Part shown: positions 8,515-14,532 of the stretch, in pieces
Layout: each line of letters begins with the position of its first letter
How positions within the stretch are numbered: the stretch's first letter is position 1
Assembly (NCBI RefSeq): GCF_004535825.1
Contig: NZ_SGVY01000038.1
Location: forward strand, 1-39,088
From: Segatella hominis
GTDB lineage: Bacteria; Bacteroidota; Bacteroidia; Bacteroidales; Bacteroidaceae
Direction: 5' to 3'
DNA length: 39,088 nt
The notes under the pieces: model-generated
Databases searched by the model: none
Seen by the model: only the letters and a program-made list of their open reading frames with translations
Told to the model about the DNA's origin: nothing
Made by a program: the position numbers and the translations under genes

Positions 8515-8539
8515 CCATAGGCTTCATTTCTCCGAAGCC
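8515..8539 (-). terminator. Possible weak terminator after the T9SS plug gene
   Basis: On the minus strand GGCTTC and GAAGCC pair around an eight-base loop, followed six bases later by a run of seven T residues. The gap between hairpin and T-run makes this a weak call; partial read-through into the GHL10 gene is likely. The same gap holds AGACCTCACTTC twice. Confidence 0.35.
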
Positions 8540-8571
8540 AAGAGACCTCACTTCCATGAATTCAACAGACC

Positions 8572-9828
8572 TCACTTCACTTCCTTGAAACCAACAAGCC
8601 TATCAGTCCTATCGCCCGTTCCACGATAATACACCAAGACCTGATACTTATTCTGAGTTTGAAAGTACGAACCCTCCGACGTAACAGGCTGCGTAGTACC
8701 ATTATCCTTAAGTACCAGATACTGATAACTGTAATAACCCTGTTTCATCAGCACCTTTCCCTCGTAGGATTGCGTCTTTTCATCGTATTCCATCCGATAA
8801 GCTGGAAGAAACCGATCATGCGTCCAATCACCATTCAGATAAACATCGCCCATCTGACGAGGAGCCTTCAGAGAAAAATGCACCCAGGCGTAGTCTGAAA
8901 TAAAATCATTATCTATATTCTCACTGTTGCGAATAAAAAACGACCCCTGTGGCGCTTCGTCATGCACATAGCTCGGACGGGGCAAATCTGGTTGCACAAA
9001 AGCATGAAACTCATTGCCATCCCACTTCATCTCATCCAGTCCCATCGTTGTATGATTCATATCAAGCATCTCAAACTTTCGATAGACATTGCCTGCCGGA
9101 AAAATCAAATCACGACAATGCGTCCACTGCAAGCCATCAGCACTAATATAGTCTGGCTTAGGATCACACACCGCATTATCCCATCTTCCATTCTGCAACA
9201 CCACCATACGGAGCTGGCGCTGAGGATCCGTAATTCGCAAATTACCATAATCTACATGAACACTCACCTGCTGATGACTCTTATTGACATCAATGTCAGT
9301 ATTCGAACGATAGCCAACTGCCACATTCACTTGCGGATCAACTACCATAAAACAAGCTGTAAGCATCGGTTCATTCTCACGATTCTCATCATAAACCATC
9401 AACTTATAGTTGCCACCCATGGTGATACGGCAGTTCTCATTTGGAATACGGAGTTGATAATGAGTATAAAGCTGATTGGTATTGAGCGACTCTTCAAAGT
9501 CATCAATAGTCAGTTCTCCATTGAATCCAGCAAGGTAATCACTCACAAACAATCCTGCAGACTCATTCCAGTCCGCATCACAATGCACGATTTTATAACA
9601 ATAACGATGATAGTCATGCGTAAGGTCATCAAAAGAAACCTGTACAGTTTGTCCGCCAAGCGTCACCACAGGCATTGACTGCCAGTTGCCACCCCCAACC
9701 ACTTGCAAGGTAGTCACACGCGAGCTATGTATCTCTGAACGCTGAGCCACCCCTACTCCACACGATAAAGCAAAGGCCGCCAGCAACGCAATACCTCTGA
9801 ACTTGTTATGAATTCTCATTTGTTTCAT
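8572..9828 (-). CDS. Type IX secretion system plug protein (DUF5103)
   Basis: About 418 residues. A promoter with -7 at 9833-9840 lies between the possible upstream starts and this ATG, so translation most likely begins at ATG 9826-9828 or, three codons on, at 9817-9819 (MRIHNK). The N-terminus has a signal peptide ending near GVGVAQ. The rest is beta-rich: an N-terminal domain with DDLTHDYHRYCYKIVHCDADW, typical of the DUF5103/T9SS plug first domain, and a C-terminal immunoglobulin-like part with VYLNGDWTHDRFLPAYRMEY. In Flavobacterium the plug protein closes the SprA (Sov) translocon pore on the periplasmic side when it holds no cargo. No other T9SS core gene is in the window; the adjacent GHL10 protein appears to be a T9SS cargo. 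Confidence 0.88.
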   Translation of the reverse strand: MKQMRIHNKFRGIALLAAFALSCGVGVAQRSEIHSSRVTTLQVVGGGNWQSMPVVTLGGQTVQVSFDDLTHDYHRYCYKIVHCDADWNESAGLFVSDYLAGFNGELTIDDFEESLNTNQLYTHYQLRIPNENCRITMGGNYKLMVYDENRENEPMLTACFMVVDPQVNVAVGYRSNTDIDVNKSHQQVSVHVDYGNLRITDPQRQLRMVVLQNGRWDNAVCDPKPDYISADGLQWTHCRDLIFPAGNVYRKFEMLDMNHTTMGLDEMKWDGNEFHAFVQPDLPRPSYVHDEAPQGSFFIRNSENIDNDFISDYAWVHFSLKAPRQMGDVYLNGDWTHDRFLPAYRMEYDEKTQSYEGKVLMKQGYYSYQYLVLKDNGTTQPVTSEGSYFQTQNKYQVLVYYRGTGDRTDRLVGFKEVK

Positions 9829-9832
9829 TCTG

Positions 9833-9864
9833 CAAAGATAAAACAAAAATAGGAAATAGCCAAA
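9833..9864 (-). promoter_or_regulatory. Promoter of the T9SS plug gene
   Basis: Reading leftward: TTTG (9861-9864), 20 bases, TATCTTTG (9833-9840). The expected start of transcription falls at or next to the ATG at 9826-9828, which would make the message leaderless or nearly so. Confidence 0.75.
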
Positions 9865-9873
9865 GAAATAGAA

Positions 9874-9908
9874 ACAAAAAAAGTCTTCATCCAAAAAGAT
9901 GAAGACTT
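9874..9908 (-). terminator. Terminator of Glu/Ser tRNA operon
   Basis: AAGTCTTCATC (9881-9891) pairs perfectly over 11 bases with GATGAAGACTT (9898-9908); reading leftward it runs into TTTTTTTG. It lies five bases after the distal tRNA-Glu and just upstream of the plug-gene promoter. Confidence 0.9.
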
Positions 9909-9913
9909 CATTG

Positions 9914-9985
9914 TAGTCGATAGGGGAATCGAACCCCTATGCCAAGATTGAGAATCTTGTATCCTAACCATTAGATGAATCGACC
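9914..9985 (-). tRNA. tRNA-Glu (CTC), copy 2
   Basis: A 72-base cloverleaf on the minus strand with acceptor GGTCGAT/ATCGACT, anticodon stem-loop CAAGA-TTCTCAA-TCTTG and T arm GTTCGATTC. With a seven-base loop the anticodon is CTC (reads GAG). Confidence 0.92.
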
Positions 9986-10032
9986 ATAAAAAAAAGTCGG
10001 TTACTCGCCGGCTTCTATATGTCATTCCGTCG

Positions 10033-10104
10033 TAGTCGATAGGGGAATCGAACCCCTATGCCAAGATTGAGAATCTTGTATCCTAACCATTAGATGAATC
10101 GACC
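10033..10104 (-). tRNA. tRNA-Glu (CTC), copy 1
   Basis: Identical to the copy at 9914-9985. It lies 26 bases after the tRNA-Ser gene. Confidence 0.92.
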
Positions 10105-10130
10105 AACGGTACACTCTTGAAACATGTTTG

Positions 10131-10217
10131 CGGAAGGTGGGGGATTCGAACCCCCGGTACGGTAACCCGCACGTCAGTTTAGCAAACTGGTGGTTTCAGC
10201 CACTCACCCAACCTTCC
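10131..10217 (-). tRNA. tRNA-Ser (GCT)
   Basis: An 87-base class II tRNA on the minus strand: acceptor GGAAGGT/ACCTTCC, discriminator G, anticodon loop TTGCTAA (GCT), and a long variable arm (ACGTGCGGGTTACCGTAC), as expected for serine. First gene of the Ser-Glu-Glu operon. Confidence 0.95.
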
Positions 10218-10267
10218 TGATTGGACTCATTTCTGAATCAACAAACATTGTTTCTCAAATGCGAGTG

Positions 10268-10298
10268 CAAAGGTAATACATTTTTTCGGTTCCACCAA
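10268..10298 (-). promoter_or_regulatory. Promoter of Ser/Glu tRNA operon
   Basis: Reading leftward: TTGG (10295-10298), 19 bases, TTACCTTTG with the -7 element at 10268-10275, then CACTCGCA. The whole block from TTGGTGGA to CACTCGC matches the other two tRNA promoters at most positions. Confidence 0.85.
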
Positions 10299-10375
10299 AT
10301 TTTTCGGAAAGAATTTTCAAGAAAAATGCATTTTTCTTCATTTTTTCACCTTTTTCTCTCCCACTCGCATTTTTA

Positions 10376-10397
10376 CACCTTATTATATATATAGGGA
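10376..10397. repeat. TATATA-rich repeat, copy 2
   Basis: ACACCTTATTATATATATAG followed by GG. The same core occurs at 26372-26395, at 2599-2617 and, inverted, at 7173-7195. It lies in the gap between the serpin stop and the tRNA-Ser promoter. Confidence 0.6.
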
Positions 10398-10473
10398 GAG
10401 AGCTATATCGGGTTTACACATAGCGAGAAGCTCATATTGGTTCTAATATATTCCGAGAAATTCATCTTTGGAA

Positions 10474-11751
10474 TTAAAGTTCCGATCCCGTAAATTGTCC
10501 CATAAATAATATTGCACCAGTATTCGCCTCCGTAATCATATACACAAAAGGACGGTCGGCATGGAAGTCAACTCGACGTGGTTCATCAGGATGCTGAAGA
10601 CTCATCGTCATAATAGCAGCAGTTACTGCCGCTGCCTTTGTGCCTTCCTCACTCACCTCTATCTTCGCCTTCTGCAGCATCTTGGAAATAGACAGACTGC
10701 CAGTTGCAAAATTCGAGAAGTTGGCATTTCCTCCAAACATCGAAGGTGCACCCAACTTGCTGATGATACCATTCAAAGGCAGACTTAACTCTGTAGAGAA
10801 TCGAGGCAACTTCAAGTCAACCATACATTCGTCCATCTTATCACGCAGCTCAGCCAGCGACTTCACATCCACCTTTTTCATCATCTCGTCGATAGAACTA
10901 CCCTGATTAGGAAGCAGCACAACCATCTCGTATGAACGATTACCATAAGGAATGCGAACTGCAGAATACCCAGCACCATCAGCATACTGATATTTTGCCT
11001 GGCGATGCATCATCTGAGCCTTCTTGATATCACGGGTATATCCATGAAATGCCTCCAACTTCGTATTCTTCTTATCAAACTTATCTGTCCATGCTCCCTT
11101 AAAATAGATAGCATTCATGATACAAGAAACCGCATTGGCATCCAACTGACTGATCATGCTTGGAATCATACCATTGGTCTGTTTGCAACACCACTGATTG
11201 ATATGCTTAACAGAAGCAGAAGAAGCGAAATCAAGATTCTCTACACCAGCCTGATAATCATTCTTCATAATTCCTGCGAATGTATTCTTGAGCTGATACT
11301 GTTTGTTGAGTGCAATATAATTGGCGATATTCACAGTTGTCTGCTTATCCAGACTATTTGCCTTCTGAAGCATCATTTTATAAAGAGCATTCAAATCTTC
11401 CACAGAAACACCCTCACAACCGATAGTCTTCAAAATTTCCTCACGAGTCTGTCCATCAGCTCCGTTTGCCAACATACCCATCAGATAAGAAATACTCATT
11501 GGGGAAACCACCTTAGAATCAAAACCTGAAATTTCATGGAAGAGATTGAGGGCGAAGCCATTGTTCTTATCTACAATACTACGCTGTTCATCCGACAAGA
11601 TAAGATATCCCTCATCCATAGCTTCCTCACTTTTAGTAGCTTCCATACTCTCCGTTCCTTTCACTCCACCTTGAACTTTCTTACAAGAGCCACAAGAAAC
11701 CATTGTCATCGCCAAAGCCATTGTGGCGATAGTCATTACACTTTTTTTCAT
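10474..11751 (-). CDS. Serpin family lipoprotein (protease inhibitor)
   Basis: A 425-residue serpin. The start MKKSVMTIATMALAMTMVSC has a lipobox-like MVSC with the lipid-carrying cysteine at residue 20, so the protein is probably membrane-anchored, perhaps surface-exposed. Typical serpin segments include VVSPMSISYLMGMLANGADG, NAIYFKGAWTDKF, YEMVVLLPN, and the C-terminal DRPFVYMI and GAILFMGQ. The reactive loop keeps the inhibitory hinge EEGTKAAAVTA (from about residue 368), with small residues at P12-P9, so it is likely a true inhibitor. By counting from the hinge, the cleavage site lies near TMS/L, a hydrophobic-type P1 region that would suit elastase- or chymotrypsin-like proteases. No clear Bacteroidota promoter was found upstream. 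Adjacent genes do not suggest the target. Confidence 0.95.
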   Translation of the reverse strand: MKKSVMTIATMALAMTMVSCGSCKKVQGGVKGTESMEATKSEEAMDEGYLILSDEQRSIVDKNNGFALNLFHEISGFDSKVVSPMSISYLMGMLANGADGQTREEILKTIGCEGVSVEDLNALYKMMLQKANSLDKQTTVNIANYIALNKQYQLKNTFAGIMKNDYQAGVENLDFASSASVKHINQWCCKQTNGMIPSMISQLDANAVSCIMNAIYFKGAWTDKFDKKNTKLEAFHGYTRDIKKAQMMHRQAKYQYADGAGYSAVRIPYGNRSYEMVVLLPNQGSSIDEMMKKVDVKSLAELRDKMDECMVDLKLPRFSTELSLPLNGIISKLGAPSMFGGNANFSNFATGSLSISKMLQKAKIEVSEEGTKAAAVTAAIMTMSLQHPDEPRRVDFHADRPFVYMITEANTGAILFMGQFTGSEL

Positions 11752-12050
11752 AATCTATCTAATTTAATCATTATACGATATAAACATGTCTCTCCATCAA
11801 AAGAGCCATCATGACGCTTTCTTCGAGAAGGCAACCGACTTTAAAACAACATTCCATTAGATTCCTTGCATTTCCGAAAAGAAATTAACCAGCATTAACA
11901 AAATAAGCATCATAACATAGCCATAGAACAAAACCTTCAGAAAAATAGTAAAAGAAGTCAAAGAAAACAACTTTTTAGAGCCAAGAAGCGTCTCTACCCC
12001 ACCAATTCCGTTAAAACTTTATAAAACTTCGATATTTTTTCACAGGAAAC
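11752..12050. other. Gene-free gap between serpin and rplU promoter
   Basis: No open frame, tRNA or clear hairpin is seen here. I looked for a leftward TAnnTTTG box for the serpin gene and found none that convinces. The base composition is A-rich. Confidence 0.5.
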
Positions 12051-12081
12051 ATGGCTATAACAGAAAAAAGTAGTACTTTTG
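12051..12081 (+). promoter_or_regulatory. Promoter of rplU-rpmA
   Basis: ATGG (12051-12054), 19 bases, TACTTTTG (12074-12081), followed by CACTCC. The bases after the -7 box match the tRNA promoters (CACTC), unlike the metabolic promoters in this window. Confidence 0.75.
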
Positions 12082-12199
12082 CACTCCGAATGCTCATGTA
12101 TGGGCAAATATTACAGAAAAGTTAAGTTCGTTGGGGCTCAAATAAGTGCCGGCACGTTGCAGGACGCCTCGCGGAAAAACCCGTTTATATATTAAATTA
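12082..12199 (+). promoter_or_regulatory. Long structured leader of rplU
   Basis: A leader of about 115 bases separates the promoter from rplU. It holds a perfect ten-base palindrome GTGCCGGCAC (12146-12155) and a GC-rich part GGACGCCTCGCGG, standing out from the AT-rich surroundings. Ribosomal-protein leaders often carry a binding site for the encoded protein; that role is inferred here. Confidence 0.4.
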
Positions 12200-12517
12200 A
12201 TGTACGCAATCGTAGAAATTAACGGTCAGCAGTTCAAGGCTGAGGAGGGCAAGAAGCTCTTCGTACATCACATCAAGGATGTAGAAGCAGGTAAGACTGT
12301 TGAGTTCGACAAGGTTTTGCTCGTTGACAAAGACGGCGCAATCACTGTCGGTGCCCCAACTGTAGAGGGTGCAAAAGTAGTAGTAGAAGTTGTGAACCCA
12401 CTCGTAAAGGGTGACAAGGTAATCGTCTTCAAGATGAAGCGCCGCAAGGACTATCGCAAGAAGAACGGTCATCGTGCACAGTTCACAGAGGTAACAATCA
12501 AATCTGTAATCGCTTAA
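12200..12517 (+). CDS. rplU: 50S ribosomal protein L21
   Basis: 105 residues beginning [20 protein letters not shown], the normal start of L21. The open frame extends 18 codons upstream through the GC-rich leader, but those residues are not L21. The family signature [20 protein letters not shown] is present near the C-terminus. L21 binds 23S rRNA in the large subunit. It is followed 17 bases later by rpmA, the universal partner, and the two are cotranscribed from 12074-12081. Confidence 0.98.
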   Translation: MYAIVEINGQQFKAEEGKKLFVHHIKDVEAGKTVEFDKVLLVDKDGAITVGAPTVEGAKVVVEVVNPLVKGDKVIVFKMKRRKDYRKKNGHRAQFTEVTIKSVIA

Positions 12518-12534
12518 ATTAGGAGGAATTAGAA

Positions 12535-12825
12535 ATGGCACATAAGAAAGGTGTTGGTAGTTCTAAGAACGGCCGTGAATCAGCTTCACAAAGATTAGGC
12601 GTTAAGATCTGGGGTGGTCAGAGCATCATCGCTGGTAACATCATCGTTCGTCAGCGTGGTAACAAGCACTTCCCAGGTGAGAATGTAGCTCAGGGTAAGG
12701 ATGATACATTGTATGCTTTGACAGATGGTATCGTTTACTTCCACAAGGGCCGCAAGGATAAGAGTACAGTTTCTGTTCTCTCTCCTGAGGTTTATGCTGA
12801 GAAGACCAAGAAAGCTGACGCTTAA
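12535..12825 (+). CDS. rpmA: 50S ribosomal protein L27
   Basis: 96 residues beginning [20 protein letters not shown]. The family core [17 protein letters not shown] is complete and is followed by NKHFPGENV, where many L27 proteins have H in place of F. L27 lies near the peptidyl-transferase centre. It has a good Shine-Dalgarno (AGGAGG at 12521-12526), which is rare for this group of bacteria. The N-terminus starts directly at the mature AHKK sequence with no Firmicutes-type cleaved leader. Confidence 0.98.
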   Translation: MAHKKGVGSSKNGRESASQRLGVKIWGGQSIIAGNIIVRQRGNKHFPGENVAQGKDDTLYALTDGIVYFHKGRKDKSTVSVLSPEVYAEKTKKADA

Positions 12826-12868
12826 ATTTTAAAGTTTTAGAAAAACTTATTCCAAACAAACAACATAG

Positions 12869-12897
12869 AAGCCTGCATCAGACGATGCAGGCTTTCT
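12869..12897 (+). terminator. Terminator of rplU-rpmA
   Basis: AAGCCTGCATC and GATGCAGGCTT pair perfectly around AGAC, followed by a short T-rich tail TTCTTCG. The tail is weak, but the stem is strong. Confidence 0.75.
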
Positions 12898-12964
12898 TCG
12901 TTTCTACCCAATAAGCCCATTTGTACTTATTTTTGTCCCTAAAACAACATTTTCTACCCATTTT

Positions 12965-12997
12965 ATTGCGCTAAAAGAAATATTTTTTGTAATTTTG
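12965..12997 (+). promoter_or_regulatory. Likely promoter of serS
   Basis: TAATTTTG at 12990-12997 fits the -7 box; ATTG at 12965-12968 is a poor -33 box at a spacing of 21. About 60 bases lie between the box and the start codon. Confidence 0.5.
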
Positions 12998-13058
12998 CCT
13001 TCAGTTAGCAAATAACGTTTACCGTGATTAATAATTTTAAATAAAATATATATATCTT

Positions 13059-14351
13059 ATGCTTACACTTAAACTTATCAGTGAAGAGACTGAACGTGTA
13101 GTCAAAGGTCTTGAAAAAAAGCATTTTCCTAATGCTCGTGAGGCCGTAGAGAAAGTATTGGAGTACGACAAAATCCGTCGTGAGGCTCAGCAGAAGCTTG
13201 ACAACAACAAGCAGCAAGCCAACCAGTTTGCAAAGCAGATCGGTGCTTTGATGAAAGAAGGCAAGAAAGAAGAAGCTGAATCCGCAAAGGCTCAGGTAGC
13301 TATGCTCAAGGCTGACGCTAAGGCACTTGAAGAGATTATGGAGAAGGCTCAGAATGATATGACCAACCAGTTGCTCGAAATCCCTAACATTCCTTGCGAG
13401 CAGGTACCTGAGGGTAAGGATGCAGCAGACAACGTGGTTGTCAAAGAAGGTGGCGAAAAGCCTAACCTCGGTCCAGATGCTCTCTGCCACTGGGATCTCC
13501 TGAAGAAGTACAACCTCGTTGACTTCGACCTCGGTGTGAAGATTACTGGTGCTGGCTTCCCTGTATATATCGGCAAGATGGCCCGTTTCCAGCGTGCACT
13601 TGAGGCTTTCTTCCTGGATGAAGCTCGCAAGAGTGGATACCTCGAGATTCAGCCTCCTTACGTAGTAAACGAGGATTCTGGTCGCGGTACAGGTCAGTTG
13701 CCAGACAAGGAGGGTCAGATGTATCATGCTAATCTTGATAACCTCTTCCTTATCCCTACTGCAGAAGTTCCTGTAACCAACATCTTCCGTGATGTTATCC
13801 TCGACGAGAAGGATCTCCCTATCAAGCGTTGTGCTTATTCTGCTTGCTTCCGTCGTGAGGCTGGTAGCTATGGTAAGGACGTGCGTGGTTTGAACCGCTT
13901 GCACCAGTTTGACAAGGTAGAAATTGTACGTATTGACAAACCAGGTCACTCTTACGAGAGCTTGAACGAGATGCTTGACCACGTAGAGGGTCTTTTGAAG
14001 AAGTTGGAGTTACCATATCATATCCTCCGCCTCTGCGGTGGTGATATGAGTTTCACCTCTTCTATCTGCTACGACTTCGAGACATGGAGTGCAGCACAGG
14101 GTCGCTGGTTGGAGGTTTCATCAGTATCCAACTTCGAGAGCTATCAGGCTAACCGCCTCCACTGCCGCTACCGTCATGCAGAGGACAAGAAGATTGAACT
14201 TTGCCACACATTGAACGGTTCTGCTCTCGCCTTGCCACGTATCGTAGCAACCATCCTGGAGAACAACCAGACACCAGAGGGTATCCGTGTACCAAAGGTA
14301 TTGGTACCTTACTGCGGTTTCGAGATGTTGGATGATAAGAACTTCGACTAA
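13059..14351 (+). CDS. serS: Seryl-tRNA synthetase
   Basis: 430 residues, the normal length. Residues about 1-110 form the long antiparallel coiled-coil arm that holds the long variable arm of tRNA-Ser (charged Lys/Glu/Ala-rich sequence such as EEAESAKAQVAMLKADAKAL). The catalytic part has class II motifs: motif 1 around FFLDEARKSGYLEIQPPYVV, motif 2 SACFRREAGSYGKDVRGLNR and motif 3 NGSALALPRIVATILENNQ, with TAEVP for serine binding. It charges tRNA-Ser in the cytoplasm; a tRNA-Ser(GCT) gene lies 3 kb away. Monocistronic, with its own terminator. Confidence 0.98.
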   Translation: MLTLKLISEETERVVKGLEKKHFPNAREAVEKVLEYDKIRREAQQKLDNNKQQANQFAKQIGALMKEGKKEEAESAKAQVAMLKADAKALEEIMEKAQNDMTNQLLEIPNIPCEQVPEGKDAADNVVVKEGGEKPNLGPDALCHWDLLKKYNLVDFDLGVKITGAGFPVYIGKMARFQRALEAFFLDEARKSGYLEIQPPYVVNEDSGRGTGQLPDKEGQMYHANLDNLFLIPTAEVPVTNIFRDVILDEKDLPIKRCAYSACFRREAGSYGKDVRGLNRLHQFDKVEIVRIDKPGHSYESLNEMLDHVEGLLKKLELPYHILRLCGGDMSFTSSICYDFETWSAAQGRWLEVSSVSNFESYQANRLHCRYRHAEDKKIELCHTLNGSALALPRIVATILENNQTPEGIRVPKVLVPYCGFEMLDDKNFD

Positions 14352-14418
14352 TCAGATTATAAACATCGATTAATTCAAATATCTGGCTGGGATTTACTGG
14401 CCAACAATATTAAGTACG

Positions 14419-14465
14419 AGGATAACATCGGCTGCATTTCTACAGCCGACGTTATCCTTTTGCTT
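14419..14465 (+). terminator. Terminator of serS
   Basis: AGGATAACATCGGCTG (14419-14434) pairs with CAGCCGACGTTATCCT (14443-14458) with one mismatch, followed by TTTTGCTTTTTTA. Confidence 0.88.
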
Positions 14466-14532
14466 TTTTATCACGGAACCAAATTATACAAAAACAACTT
14501 ATAGAGTAAACATAATAACCAAAAATAACCTC

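Noticed and set aside
12146-12199. 18-codon N-terminal extension of L21
   Set aside because: It reads through the GC-rich leader and is not present in the L21 family.
13005-13982. Long open frame antisense to serS
   Set aside because: It mirrors the codon pattern of serS, has no recognisable domain, and overlaps a certain gene over most of its length.
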